From Veillonella rodentium (lineage in GTDB: Bacteria > Bacillota > Negativicutes > Veillonellales > Veillonellaceae), in assembly GCF_900187285.1 (NCBI RefSeq), contig NZ_LT906470.1:1932001-1996000 (forward strand): DNA of 64,000 nucleotides. Reading direction: 5' to 3'. The position numbers and the translations under genes are program-made. The notes under the pieces were generated by a model. That model was given only the letters and a program-made list of their open reading frames with translations. It was not told the DNA's origin and searched no databases. Below, one piece after another: positions 8,853-18,046 of this stretch (positions within the stretch are counted from its first letter, which is position 1; the number at the start of each line of letters is the position of its first letter).

Positions 8853-9851
8853 TTAAATGCTTTCAACAGCAGCGATAGCCGCAACGTCTACAACGTCTTG
8901 AGCGGAGCAGCCACGGGAAAGGTCATGAACTGGTTTAGCCAAGCCTTGAATCAATGGGCCAAGAGCATCAGCGCCGGAGAAGCGTTGTACCAATTTGTAA
9001 CCAATGTTAGCAGCTTGAAGATCAGGGAAGATCAAAATATTAGCTTTACCAGCTACATTGGAGCCAGGAGCTTTCTTTTCTGCTACGGAAGGGACGATGG
9101 AAGCGTCCAATTGTAATTCGCCGTCAAATTTGAAATCAACGTTGCGTTCTTTCAAGATGTTAACAGCTTCAACCACTTTATCTACTTCTGGAGTGGAAGC
9201 AGAACCTTTTGTGGAGAAGGACAACATGGATACGCGAGGATCAGCCATGCCAACAACTTTGCGAGCTTTTTCTACAGTGGATTCTGCAATATCAGCCAAT
9301 TGTTCGCTAGTTGGATTAGGCAATACGCCGCAGTCAGAGAATACAAGCATACCCTCATCGCCATATTCTTTTTTGCTTGTAAACATGAACATGGAAGAAG
9401 ATACAGTTTTAAGACCCGGTTTAGTACCGACAACCTGCAATGCAGCGCGCAATACGTTTGCAGTCGGAGATGCGGAGCCGGCCACCATGCCGTCAACAAC
9501 ACCGAGACGAACGAGCATAGCACCGAAGAACAGGCAGTCGCCTTTTAAAGTTGCGTCAGCTTTTTCAGGTGTCATACCTTTTTTAGCGCGCAATTCTACG
9601 AATGTATCAACCATTTCCTGGTAACGGTCGTAGCCGGCAGGATCGATGATTTCGGCACCTTCGATGGATGCGCCTACGGCTTTAGCAGCTGCAGCGATTT
9701 CAGCAGAATTGCCTACGAGCACCGGTGTGCAGAAACCTTCCTTCAAGATGATTTCAGTCGCTTTCAATACGCGTTCATCCTTGTATTCCGGCAATACGAT
9801 TTTTTTACCTAACGGTTTTACTTTGTTTTTCAAATTTTGAATCAAATCCAC
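8853..9851 (-). CDS. pta: Phosphate acetyltransferase
   Basis: A 332-residue short-form phosphotransacetylase, which converts acetyl-CoA and phosphate to acetyl phosphate and CoA for ATP formation with acetate kinase. Typical segments are the N-terminal LPEYKDERVLKA, the active-site stretch MVAGSASPTANVLRAALQ, VFSDCGVLPNPT and the C-terminal GLAKPVHDLSRGCSAQDVV. The length equals that of the single-domain enzymes of Firmicutes; no regulatory N-terminal domain is present. GGAGG lies before the ATG. No acetate kinase gene is adjacent. The gap upstream carries a striking double palindrome that may be its operator. Confidence 0.96.
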   Translation of the reverse strand: MDLIQNLKNKVKPLGKKIVLPEYKDERVLKATEIILKEGFCTPVLVGNSAEIAAAAKAVGASIEGAEIIDPAGYDRYQEMVDTFVELRAKKGMTPEKADATLKGDCLFFGAMLVRLGVVDGMVAGSASPTANVLRAALQVVGTKPGLKTVSSSMFMFTSKKEYGDEGMLVFSDCGVLPNPTSEQLADIAESTVEKARKVVGMADPRVSMLSFSTKGSASTPEVDKVVEAVNILKERNVDFKFDGELQLDASIVPSVAEKKAPGSNVAGKANILIFPDLQAANIGYKLVQRFSGADALGPLIQGLAKPVHDLSRGCSAQDVVDVAAIAAVESI

Positions 9852-9942
9852 GATTTTGCCTCCTTAACATTGGCTATTTATGCCATATCAATACTATTAT
9901 TATAGCAAATTACACATATTGGTAAAAGTAAAAATTATTTTT

Positions 9943-9995
9943 GGGAATCTATTCCAAACTTTACCTTATTTTAAGTAAAAGTTGGAATAGATTCC
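9943..9995. promoter_or_regulatory. Paired 12-bp palindromes in a longer inverted repeat upstream of pta
   Basis: GGAATCTATTCC and GGAATAGATTCC are each palindromic, and together with CTTTAC/GTAAAAG arms they form a long inverted repeat with a short AT loop. It lies about 90 bases upstream of the pta start and past the stop of the small HTH gene. It may be an operator for a dimeric regulator or a hairpin ending the HTH transcript; the T run is weak, which favours the operator view. Confidence 0.5.
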
Positions 9996-10063
9996 AACGT
10001 TTACGTTTCAGCACAAATTAAGTAACGCTATTAAGTAAAACTATAATTTAATTTCTCCCTCCT

Positions 10064-10366
10064 TTAATGCAGTCCCTGTTTCCTATCCGCATCGGCAGCA
10101 CCGCACGAATACAGCTCACAAGGTCCGTGCAGAAATTCCTGTATTGTCAGATTTCCTAAACCGTATACGATTTTATAGATGGTTGACCATCTGGGGTCAA
10201 TGGCTCCGCTTTCAAGGTCGCTGATATAGGACTGGGCGACTCCGGACCGATACGCCAGCTGGTATTGAGTCATACCCAGCCGCCTGCGCCACAACAATAT
10301 TAACATACCGAGTCTATGCGCTTCCTGCCGGGCCCGAACGTCCCGAGAACATATGATAGGATCCAT
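10064..10366 (-). CDS. Small XRE-family HTH regulator
   Basis: A 100-residue protein with a single XRE/Cro-type helix-turn-helix: MTQYQLAYRSGVAQSYISDLESGAIDPRW at about residues 32-60, with the usual recognition-helix pattern. The N-terminus is basic (RARQEAHRLGMLILLWRRRLG) and the C-terminal tail is short with two cysteines, without a ligand-binding domain. AGAGAGG lies upstream of the ATG. The target is unknown; the double palindrome just downstream, between this gene and pta, is a candidate binding site. Confidence 0.85.
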   Translation of the reverse strand: MDPIICSRDVRARQEAHRLGMLILLWRRRLGMTQYQLAYRSGVAQSYISDLESGAIDPRWSTIYKIVYGLGNLTIQEFLHGPCELYSCGAADADRKQGLH

Positions 10367-10467
10367 ACCAGCCTCTCTCCACTCTCATTCACAGCACATG
10401 CCTGTATGCCTCCACGATACATCTGCCGAATAACGCCTGCCCAGCATGTATTGAATGGCAATGACAG

Positions 10468-10516
10468 AAAAAGCCCCTATATCATCGCGGATAATTCCGA
10501 TAGATATAGGGGCTTT
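10468..10516. terminator. Strong hairpin, probably terminator of the downstream-facing oxidoreductase transcript
   Basis: AAAGCCCCTATATC pairs with ATATAGGGGCTTT around a 20-base loop. It lies in a 350-base gap between the HTH gene and the end of the glutamate synthase-type gene, both on the minus strand. No small gene is visible in this gap. Confidence 0.65.
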
Positions 10517-10716
10517 CATCATTTTAAACAATATATACTCATATTTTCATCATTTTGTGAAAGTTTGCATATATTTCACTCCATTATTATGATTATGCAT
10601 CAGAAAGACTCTGTAAATGCAGATATTATATGCGCATATAAACATATGTACATCACGATAAATCATTGAATCGCAATATCAATTACTCTGCATCTACCTG
10701 AACGCTCAGTATAAAA

Positions 10717-12066
10717 TTACTCCGCGCTTTCCTGAGCCTTTTTAATTTCCATGTATTTTACCATACCGTCAACGGCGCGTTTTGCTTCGCGCATGGCGAG
10801 TACTACGGTTGCCGGCTTATGTACAACGTCACCGCCCGCAAATACGCCCTCCCGACTTGTCATACCGTATGGATCTTGAGAGGTGATGATATAGCCTTTT
10901 TCATCGACTTTAAGGTTGTTACCTTCACCGACGAGGCGTGCATTCGGTTTATGCCCCGCAGCGATAATGATTTTATCTACAGGCATCACCTGATATGTGC
11001 CCGTGCCGTGAATGCCGGCGCCGTCTTCATTGAGCGCCATCACTTCGTACTTGAAGCCTTCCACCTTGTCTTTGCCTTCTACACCCGCAGGGGATGCGAA
11101 CCATTGGAACTGAACGCCTTCGGCGCGCGCTTCTTCATACTCCGAAAGCAATGCCGGCATCTGTTCCTGACTGCGACGGTATGCTACGGTAACCGCCTTG
11201 CAGCCGAGGCGCACACACGTACGGGCCGCATCCATCGCTACGTTGCCGCCGCCGATGATAACGACACGGTCCCCCTTCTTAACGGGGATTTGTGCCTCAT
11301 CAAGCTCGCCATTATCGACCAGCTGTACGTTAGTCAGCAAATACATGGCCTGGAATACGCCGGTAATCTCGTCATTCTCCATACGGACTTCCTGAGGAAT
11401 ATGCGTGCCGGTGCCGATAAAGATGGAATCAAAGCCTTCCGCAAACAGCTGATCCAGTGTTTTATCCTGACCGATGAATGTGTTGCATACGAATTTAACG
11501 CCCAAGCCTTCCAGACGTGCGATTTCACGGCGCACGACGGATTTGGACAGACGGAACTCGGGAATACCGAACAACAGTACACCGCCCGGTTCGGACTGAC
11601 CTTCAAAAACGGTCACTTCATAGCCTAGTTTCGCAATGTCACCCGCTACGGACAAACCTGCGGGGCCGGAGCCGACCACGGCCACGCGACCGTGGTCCTG
11701 TTTGATCTTTTTAGGTTTCCTCAATTCATTGATGCTTTCAAAATCGGCCGCAAAGCGTTCCAATTTACCGATGTTAATCGGCGGTTTCTTCGCTTTATTC
11801 ATGATGCAGTTGCCTTCACATTGATTTTCACGAGGGCAGACGCGGCCGCAAATAGCCGGCAGATTCGTCCGTTCCGCCAGAATATCGTTCGCTTCGCCGA
11901 AATTGCCGCGTGCGATAGCCTGAATGAAACGGGGAATTTCATTTTCAATAGGACAACCCATGCGACACAACGGCTTAGGACAGTTCAAGCAGCGCTTCGC
12001 CTCCGCAAGCGCCTCCTCCATCGTGTAATCCGCATCAAAATGTAATGGTTTTAATTCGTTACTCAT
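10717..12066 (-). CDS. gltA: NADPH-dependent glutamate synthase, homotetrameric type (GltD-like Fe-S flavoprotein)
   Basis: A 449-residue flavoprotein. The N-terminal Fe-S domain has two cysteine groups (CLNCPKPLCRMGCP near residue 28 and CGRVCPRENQCEGNC near residue 73), followed by an FAD-binding GSGPAGLS (about residue 132) and an NADPH-binding GGGNVAMDAARTC (about residue 273). The length equals the homotetrameric glutamate synthase group, but the family also includes NfnB/SudA-type subunits, so the exact reaction is uncertain. No ferredoxin-reductase partner (NfnA/SudB) lies alongside, which favours the stand-alone enzyme. AGGAGG precedes the ATG. Confidence 0.85.
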   Translation of the reverse strand: MSNELKPLHFDADYTMEEALAEAKRCLNCPKPLCRMGCPIENEIPRFIQAIARGNFGEANDILAERTNLPAICGRVCPRENQCEGNCIMNKAKKPPINIGKLERFAADFESINELRKPKKIKQDHGRVAVVGSGPAGLSVAGDIAKLGYEVTVFEGQSEPGGVLLFGIPEFRLSKSVVRREIARLEGLGVKFVCNTFIGQDKTLDQLFAEGFDSIFIGTGTHIPQEVRMENDEITGVFQAMYLLTNVQLVDNGELDEAQIPVKKGDRVVIIGGGNVAMDAARTCVRLGCKAVTVAYRRSQEQMPALLSEYEEARAEGVQFQWFASPAGVEGKDKVEGFKYEVMALNEDGAGIHGTGTYQVMPVDKIIIAAGHKPNARLVGEGNNLKVDEKGYIITSQDPYGMTSREGVFAGGDVVHKPATVVLAMREAKRAVDGMVKYMEIKKAQESAE

Positions 12067-12512
12067 GGCACATGCCTCCTAACAAGGATCCAGTACTGTA
12101 CTTATATTAACAATTCTATATAGACGCGCAGCTCGATGAACCACTTTCACATATGAACGTATTGCCCCCATATAACGTTAAGAATTTATCAGTTGTAACC
12201 ATTCGATCCGTGTGTGCCACTGGTCATGCACACACTATTCTATAGTATATTTTAAATTGTGAAAGTCATTACCGTCAAGCGGATAGACTACGATATGTAT
12301 ACGAATCCGGGCCCTTATGCTTGCGCGGTTCGCATAAAAAAGAGACGCCTGAAGGCGCCTCTTTTCAAGTGTGTTATAAGTTTATAGGTGTTTGTTTATG
12401 TTTGGATTTATAAGTGTGAGGCTACATGTTTGAATTTGTATGTTTGCGTTAAGAATTTAAAAATTCGAAAGTGAGTACTCATATTAATGTGACACCGAAC
12501 TTCTAAAAATGC
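12067..12512. other. Intergenic region with terminator, no gene seen
   Basis: This 446-base stretch holds the upstream region of the glutamate synthase-type gene and a terminator for the esterase gene. It has one copy of GTGAAAG on each strand (12144 and 12259) and a GTGTG/CACAC dyad near 12210. I see no coding frame with a ribosome site. Confidence 0.5.
12337..12365 (-). terminator. Terminator after the secreted esterase gene
   Basis: AAAAGAGACGCC and GGCGCCTCTTTT pair with a 4-base loop, giving a compact stem with A and T tracts on either side. Confidence 0.75.
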
Positions 12513-13559
12513 TTATTTGCCTTTTAATGTATGATCAAAGAAATCACCGATAATCTTAACGATTTCCGGTTGAACCCACAGTACACCGCCATGAGGGGCA
12601 TTAGCCACTACATAACGCTCTGCCGGAATCCCTTTCTTTTGTAACGCTTGTTGCAGGATATATGTCTGACTCGGAGAAACCGCAGTATCTTTATTGCCAT
12701 GCATCAATAGGAACGGAGGTGTTTTACCGGAGATATAATGAATCGGGTTGGCCAGCTCTGTTTTCGCGGGATCTGCCATGATACCTCCATCAAGTCCGCC
12801 AAATACTGGACTCCCATTAACCCATAATGCTTCGGTTGCCCCCGGAGACATATGATTCTTCTGTACTTCCGGCGAGTAATCATCAGCGACCTTTGTTAAA
12901 TCAGATAAGCCGTACGTATCCACAACGGCCTGCACATCACTGGATACATTGAGGTTTTCCCCTACATCAAATTGCTTTTGCCCGTTTGTAGCACCGCTCA
13001 TAGCGACTAAGTAGCCGCCTGCGGAACCACCTAACAAACCGATTTTATCAGGGTCAATATTATATTTATCGGCATTGGCCCGCAAGTAACGAACGGCTGC
13101 TTTCACATCCTCTAACGGTTTCGGAAACTGTACCGTTGGCGCCACGCGATATTGAATGCTCGCCACAACATAACCGGATTCCGCTAAGTCCATTCGTTGT
13201 TGAATATAACTGTCCTTGTTGGCATTAATAAAGCCCCCGCCTGTAACATATACGATAGCGGGTAATTTTTCCTTAGTCTTCGGAACCATAATATCCATCG
13301 TCATAGCTACATTATCATATCCACGCATAGGAACCTGTTCATATACTACATCAGAAATGTAATTGATATATGGACGATTCGGCTCAACCTGGACAAGTTT
13401 AGAACCTTCTGGAACTTTGATGGCAGATATATCCTTACTAACAGCAGTCGCATTCAAATTTTCCGCTTCTGCATCCTTTAAGGAGGACCCCTGTGTTGCT
13501 GCCATAGCGCCTCCTGTAATTAACGAAACCACCATAGTAGTGATTAGCACTTTTTTCAT
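12513..13559 (-). CDS. Secreted alpha/beta-hydrolase (esterase, BD-FAE/HSL-like)
   Basis: A 348-residue hydrolase with a signal peptide (MKKVLITTMVVSLITGGAMA, cleavage near residue 21), hence periplasmic or outer-surface. The oxyanion segment VTGGGFI, the nucleophile elbow GLLGGSAGGYLVAM, the acid in HGNKDTAVSP and the His in NAPHGGV form a complete catalytic set. It resembles acetyl-esterase and hormone-sensitive-lipase-type enzymes. The substrate is unknown; the neighbouring phenolic acid decarboxylase suggests release of hydroxycinnamate esters as one speculative option. GAGGTG precedes the ATG and a terminator follows, so it seems monocistronic. Confidence 0.88.
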   Translation of the reverse strand: MKKVLITTMVVSLITGGAMAATQGSSLKDAEAENLNATAVSKDISAIKVPEGSKLVQVEPNRPYINYISDVVYEQVPMRGYDNVAMTMDIMVPKTKEKLPAIVYVTGGGFINANKDSYIQQRMDLAESGYVVASIQYRVAPTVQFPKPLEDVKAAVRYLRANADKYNIDPDKIGLLGGSAGGYLVAMSGATNGQKQFDVGENLNVSSDVQAVVDTYGLSDLTKVADDYSPEVQKNHMSPGATEALWVNGSPVFGGLDGGIMADPAKTELANPIHYISGKTPPFLLMHGNKDTAVSPSQTYILQQALQKKGIPAERYVVANAPHGGVLWVQPEIVKIIGDFFDHTLKGK

Positions 13560-13689
13560 TATTCACCTCTTATAAATATCTTTTGCAGAAATTCAGCGAT
13601 GCATAACGCTCTTTATATAAATATATATGCACCTACTTTTTATACAAATATCTATACACCTGCATTATATACAGCATCGGTTTCTTATA

Positions 13690-14220
13690 TTATTTGCGAA
13701 TACGTTTATAGCTCTCATCAAAATAATTACCATTGCGAATGTCATCGGTCATGCCTTTATATGGCGCCTCCGCAATGACCTCCTCATTGTCAACGCCGGC
13801 CTTGCCGGTATAGGTAATCTTCGCAAATTCCGGGATTAACAATTTAGGATAATTTTCATATTTTTCACGGGATTCTTCCATGAGTGCAATATGTTCATTT
13901 TGAAAGCACACCGTAATTTCCGGATGTTCTTCAACCCATTTTGGAAAGAAAATTGTACCGTGCATCAAGTTTTCGTTCGGCATGAAATCGAGCGCCACAT
14001 CTGTTCCGGTCGGCTCAGTCCAAGTTACCTTGAACACGCCGTCGGTCAATTTACAGATATCCGCTTTTTGGTCTTTTACCCAACGGCCCGCCACCATACC
14101 GCCATGTATACGATAATCCACGGTATGATCATTCTTACAGTACCATTCATACTCCCAGCCGTTATCATAGGTATAAATGAAATGTGTTCCTATGAAATCT
14201 TCCAGTTCTTTAAATTTCAT
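13690..14220 (-). CDS. padC: Phenolic acid decarboxylase
   Basis: A 176-residue member of the PAD family, which decarboxylates p-coumaric, ferulic and caffeic acids to vinyl phenols. Recognisable segments include the N-terminal [19 protein letters not shown], the [11 protein letters not shown] core and [16 protein letters not shown] with active-site Glu and Tyr residues in the usual places. The length equals the Bacillus and Lactobacillus enzymes. AGGAGG lies upstream of the ATG. A PadR regulator is divergent across a 414-base gap, the classical arrangement for induction by phenolic acids. Confidence 0.95.
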   Translation of the reverse strand: MKFKELEDFIGTHFIYTYDNGWEYEWYCKNDHTVDYRIHGGMVAGRWVKDQKADICKLTDGVFKVTWTEPTGTDVALDFMPNENLMHGTIFFPKWVEEHPEITVCFQNEHIALMEESREKYENYPKLLIPEFAKITYTGKAGVDNEEVIAEAPYKGMTDDIRNGNYFDESYKRIRK

Positions 14221-14351
14221 AATTCACGCCTCCTGAATTTACGATGTAGTTAATTTACAATGTAATGTCTTAAAATCATCAGTCATTGATTCAATTCCCT
14301 GTCAATCTAAGCCGTATATCTGCATATCTTTATTATATACTAACACAATAT

Positions 14352-14377
14352 ATGTAATTAATGACATGATTTATGTC
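14352..14377. promoter_or_regulatory. Candidate PadR operator
   Basis: ATGT-N8-ACAT at 14352-14367 matches the dyad reported for PadR sites of Gram-positive padC genes. It overlaps a second dyad, GACAT-N5-ATGTC, at 14363-14377. A weaker ATGT-N8-ACAC lies near 14402. All are in the padC-padR divergent gap. Confidence 0.55.
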
Positions 14378-14501
14378 TTAATTATATTCTTCCTTTCAAA
14401 TCATGTCAATATTTACACATTAAAATGTACATGTATAATAAATATGATATTGTTATAATAAATAGTACATTATATAACTATGTCCGGAGGTTACGGCTAA
14501 A

Positions 14502-14525
14502 GTGAAAGCAGAAAAACCGACTTAA
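14502..14525 (+). CDS. Possible leader peptide of 7 residues before the padR terminator (speculative)
   Basis: A GTG codon 11 bases after a GGAGG opens a frame VKAEKPT that stops inside the 5' arm of the following terminator stem. The position would allow translation to affect the hairpin. Its start overlaps one copy of the GTGAAAG word, which may be the real reason for the sequence. Confidence 0.25.
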   Translation: MKAEKPT

Positions 14526-14563
14526 TAGTTATTTAATGTAATAACTATTAAGTCGGCCTTTTT
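14517..14563 (+). terminator. Strong terminator hairpin upstream of padR (possible attenuator)
   Basis: CCGACTTAATAGTTATT pairs perfectly with AATAACTATTAAGTCGG across a 6-base loop and is followed by a T run. It stands 70 bases before padR with no full gene upstream on that strand, so it would end a leader transcript unless overridden. Confidence 0.65.
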
Positions 14564-14634
14564 CAAATATATTAATTTAATCTCAGTCTATTATTTTAAT
14601 ATCAATCATTACAACGATTATAGCAGAGGACCAT

Positions 14635-15186
14635 ATGGCACAAAAGAACACATTACAGTATATCCTGCTAGGCCTCATATCCCACGAAGATATGGCGGGC
14701 TATGATATCAAAAAATTATTCAATACGGAGCTGTCCGATTTTTGGCATGCCAATCACAGTCAAATCTATCCCGAACTGCGGCGTCTCGAAGCTGAGGGAT
14801 TCATCGAAGCCACAACGGAAATCGTAGGTGAAAAGCTGGAAAAGCACCTCTACCACATCACGAAAAAAGGTTTAAAAATATTACATCAATGGATGAAAGA
14901 ACCTTTAAATGACGTACCGCCCAGCAAGGATGAATTTCCTATCAAAGCGTATCTCATCAGCTCCGCGACAGATCCGATACTCATGGAGCTCATCGACGAA
15001 GAGATCGGACGTCATCAAACCAAGATCATCTATCTACGCAGCCGGCTTTCCTCGGTGTGCCCGAACAATAAAATCAACCATTACGGTCATGCACTTATCC
15101 TACGACGTGCCATCCATCGGGAGCAATCCTATTTGGCATGGCTTAAGGAAGAAAAGACTATGTTACAGGAGATATCCGAACAATGA
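14635..15186 (+). CDS. padR: PadR-family transcriptional regulator
   Basis: A 183-residue PadR protein. The N-terminal winged helix (about residues 8-85) has the family hallmarks YILLGLISHEDMAGYDIKK, HSQIYPELRRLEAEGFI and the wing KHLYHITKKGLKIL; the C-terminal helices (LIDEEIGRHQTKIIYLRSRL and beyond) form the dimer arm. PadR represses padC and is released by phenolic acids. It faces away from padC, with dyads in the gap that fit the known operator. AGAGG lies before the ATG. A strong terminator hairpin in its own leader is unusual. Confidence 0.93.
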   Translation: MAQKNTLQYILLGLISHEDMAGYDIKKLFNTELSDFWHANHSQIYPELRRLEAEGFIEATTEIVGEKLEKHLYHITKKGLKILHQWMKEPLNDVPPSKDEFPIKAYLISSATDPILMELIDEEIGRHQTKIIYLRSRLSSVCPNNKINHYGHALILRRAIHREQSYLAWLKEEKTMLQEISEQ

Positions 15187-15268
15187 AGCCTTATACGTAA
15201 TACTCCAAATAGGAAGGTTCCCATGACCACAGCAGAGTTTATTGCACGTATTATTTCATATTGCCCTG

Positions 15269-16912
15269 TTAAGATCTCTTGAAATGGTCTTTTGCAAATT
15301 GCATGTCCTGTACGAGTTCCAATGTACCAAGGTAATTCTTGTGCCCGTCGCGTACAGCCATGTAATTGACATAGAACGGACGGCCCTGCTTTTCGAGCCA
15401 TACGGCTACATTGTCCCGTTCACCCTTGCGGAAGGAATCGATAATACCGCGCACGATCGGTTCCACCTTCGGAGGATGGCAGGAGAACACATCTCTGCCG
15501 ATAGCCGTAGTAGGACGTTTAAACACCTTTTCCCCGTCGTTGAAGTACCGGTTGATATCTTCGTGATCAACGAAGGTAATCTCCATCGGCATGGTGTTGA
15601 GCATAGCCTCTAACTGATCAAGGGTCAGGCTGCCGCCAATGAGGGCAATGGTATGGCTGTCTCCGTTTGCTCTTACCCCATGTTCGGCTGCACCTGCCTT
15701 TGTAGCGCTTTCAGCCAAAGCGGATTCCGCCTCCGTCCAAACGGTCGGTTCCGCGCCGAAGATAACATCGTAGTCTTTAGCATCCTTGTAAATTCGATAC
15801 CATTCTTCAGCGGTGAAGTTCTCCGCACAAATCGGGAACAGAATGTTCTGTTCCTTGTAAATCATCTCCTGAGCGCGCGTGAGAAGTGCATCAAAGTCGT
15901 CATACCACGCCTGGTCAAAGGTGTTCGCCTCAGCTAAACGGCCAAAGCCGTCGCGAATATCCCCATCGACGGTCCACATGACCATGGACGGACCGGAAAT
16001 ATCATAAGCTACCTTTAAATGCGGATATAAAAGGTCTCCCTTTTTCGCATAGTGAACCGATACCCGGCGCACCGCGTTCACATCCTCTACGGTAGCGGTC
16101 TTATCGGCGATTTTAACCTTTGTCGCTTCAATCAAAGCATCAAGAGCCTTGTTTTCTTCCGTCAACTGATTGAGGGGATGGCCGGCTGTCTCGATTAAGG
16201 ACACTACGCTTTTACTCTGTTCCTGAGCCTCTAAAACGGCCTCCACCTTGGCGTGTTCAGCCTCCATCTGTTCATGGATGGTGGAACCGTGGAACAATGC
16301 GGAGTGAAGGTCACATAACTGCTGTACCTCCGTCAACGGTGTGCCTTCGCGCATGAGCCCCTGTTCGGCTTTCATGATTTCACTGGCCTCAACATGAGCA
16401 AACTGACTGGCAAAGTCTTCACGAACGGAACCGAGGTCTTCGCCGGTCCCCAACCGTTTCAAAAAGCCTTTCAGCTGCTCCACGCGTTCGCTGTCGTTAC
16501 CGGTATCATCGGTGTCACCTTCTGCGTTACTGTCATTAGCGCCATAAGTTTCATCGTTACTGCTGTAAGTTGCGGTTTGATCCGATTTTGCTGTAACCGT
16601 CTCCGTTGCAGTCTGTGCCGCATCTATAGACGAACTGCTTTCAGCTGTAGATTCCGCCGATGCATCGCCGTGCAAGTCCGGCATCTGCCCTTCCAGCACG
16701 AAGCCCGCTTTCATAAAAGCACCCACGATATCGATCATGGAGATGCCCTTCATCTTGGCCCCTTTCGGGATGGTCATGATCTTACCGACGGAATTCAGCA
16801 TGATTTTATTCGTAATCTCGCTGAACCCGAGATCTTTCATGATATCCGCTACTTCCGGATATACTTTCACCAAATCATAAACGGATTTGGATAAATCTAA
16901 TTTCTTTTCCAT
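15269..16912 (-). CDS. DUF438 protein with DUF1858, hemerythrin-like and PAS domains
   Basis: A 547-residue multidomain protein. Residues about 5-65 form a DUF1858 domain (VYDLVKVYPEVADIMKDLGF). A Ser/Thr/Ala-rich linker follows (about 85-140), then DUF438 (LKGFLKRLGTGEDLGSVR), a hemerythrin-like segment with LCDLHSALFHG, ETAGHPLNQL, VHYAKKGDLLYPHL and ICAENFTAEEW, and a C-terminal PAS domain with TMPMEITFVDHEDINRYFNDGEKVFKRP. Such proteins are proposed to sense oxygen, NO or redox state; no output domain is seen. The start at MEKKLDL has GAGG upstream. It follows sodA on the same strand beyond a large hairpin. Confidence 0.88.
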   Translation of the reverse strand: MEKKLDLSKSVYDLVKVYPEVADIMKDLGFSEITNKIMLNSVGKIMTIPKGAKMKGISMIDIVGAFMKAGFVLEGQMPDLHGDASAESTAESSSSIDAAQTATETVTAKSDQTATYSSNDETYGANDSNAEGDTDDTGNDSERVEQLKGFLKRLGTGEDLGSVREDFASQFAHVEASEIMKAEQGLMREGTPLTEVQQLCDLHSALFHGSTIHEQMEAEHAKVEAVLEAQEQSKSVVSLIETAGHPLNQLTEENKALDALIEATKVKIADKTATVEDVNAVRRVSVHYAKKGDLLYPHLKVAYDISGPSMVMWTVDGDIRDGFGRLAEANTFDQAWYDDFDALLTRAQEMIYKEQNILFPICAENFTAEEWYRIYKDAKDYDVIFGAEPTVWTEAESALAESATKAGAAEHGVRANGDSHTIALIGGSLTLDQLEAMLNTMPMEITFVDHEDINRYFNDGEKVFKRPTTAIGRDVFSCHPPKVEPIVRGIIDSFRKGERDNVAVWLEKQGRPFYVNYMAVRDGHKNYLGTLELVQDMQFAKDHFKRS

Positions 16913-17049
16913 GTTAATTACCTCGTTATCAATTTCTATATAATACGTATTTCGCAATATTTCACAACTTATAGTCCTATGATAAACGATATCGATTATA
17001 ATTTCTGTATCCATGGATATACTTTTAAAAGTTATAAAAAATAATATCA

Positions 17050-17139
17050 AAAAATAGCGGATAGTCGACCCTCGCATCGAACTGCACACCAAAACCATAT
17101 CCAGTTCGGCATTCAGTTCACGGAGCAACTACCCGCTAT
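17050..17139 (-). terminator. Compound long-stem hairpin after sodA
   Basis: On the minus strand ATAGCGG near 17139 pairs with CCGCTAT near 17054, closing a nested fold whose inner arms include GAACTG/CAGTTC, and the 3' side runs into a TTTTTT tract. It fits a sodA terminator, but the 70-base structured interior is far larger than a terminator needs. Confidence 0.6.
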
Positions 17140-17276
17140 ATTTATTTCTGTTACATTTCTGCTATATCTCTATTGTGTTTCTGTCATATTTCTGCAATAT
17201 ACTATTACATAACCACTTCGTAACTACTAATAATTGCTACGTTTCAGGACATTTCCGGAATACATCTGAGAACCAT

Positions 17277-17906
17277 TTATTTATGATGAGGATTCAGCGC
17301 CTTTGTATAGTTTTCAGAAACCTTATCCCAGTTGATAACACGGAAGAATTCCTTGATATAATCCGGACGACGATTCTGATAGTGCAAGTAATACGCATGC
17401 TCCCACACATCAAGGCCGAGAATGCCCGTTTTGCCTTCCAACAACGGGTTATCCTGATTTGCCGTGGACATAACCTCGAGTTTCCTGTCTTTATTAACTA
17501 CGAGCCATGCCCAACCGGAGCCGAAGCGCGTTGCGGCCGCATTGGAAAAAGCCTCTACGAATGCATCATAACCGCCCAGATCACGGTCGATGGCCTCTTT
17601 CAAATCGCCGGATAATGTGCTGGAATCAGGTTTCGTCATGATTTCCCAGAACAGCGTATGATTTTTATGACCGCCGCCGTTGTTGATCACGGCTTGACGG
17701 ATATCTGCCGGCACATTGGCGATATCTCCGAGAATACAGTCTACACAACCATACGGAAGATCCGGATATTTCGCAATGGCCGCGTTCAAATTGTTCACAT
17801 ACGCTTGATGATGCTTATCATGGTGAATCTGCATCGTTTCTTTATCGATAACAGGTTCTAAAAAATCATAAGCATACGGTAACGGTGCAAGTTCAAAAGG
17901 TTTCAT
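17277..17906 (-). CDS. sodA: Superoxide dismutase, Fe/Mn type
   Basis: A 209-residue Fe/Mn superoxide dismutase. All four metal ligands are visible: the first His in [12 protein letters not shown], the second in [11 protein letters not shown], and Asp and His in [12 protein letters not shown]. It turns superoxide into peroxide and oxygen. The start at [11 protein letters not shown] follows AAGGAGG; upstream in-frame ATG codons lack a site. A 24-base tandem repeat lies about 140 bases upstream. The enzyme shows that this anaerobe is equipped for oxygen contact, matching the stress block at 3.8-8.6 kb. Confidence 0.96.
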   Translation of the reverse strand: MKPFELAPLPYAYDFLEPVIDKETMQIHHDKHHQAYVNNLNAAIAKYPDLPYGCVDCILGDIANVPADIRQAVINNGGGHKNHTLFWEIMTKPDSSTLSGDLKEAIDRDLGGYDAFVEAFSNAAATRFGSGWAWLVVNKDRKLEVMSTANQDNPLLEGKTGILGLDVWEHAYYLHYQNRRPDYIKEFFRVINWDKVSENYTKALNPHHK

Positions 17907-18046
17907 AATAGTCCTCCTTATAATCAGGGCATGGAACGACATCACTATAACGTTAATCTTTTCTATCATTCCTGTGAAAGCGATTTGATGCACCTGCATC
18001 ACTACTATATAATCAATCATCAAGACATATAATTAAAAATATATCG

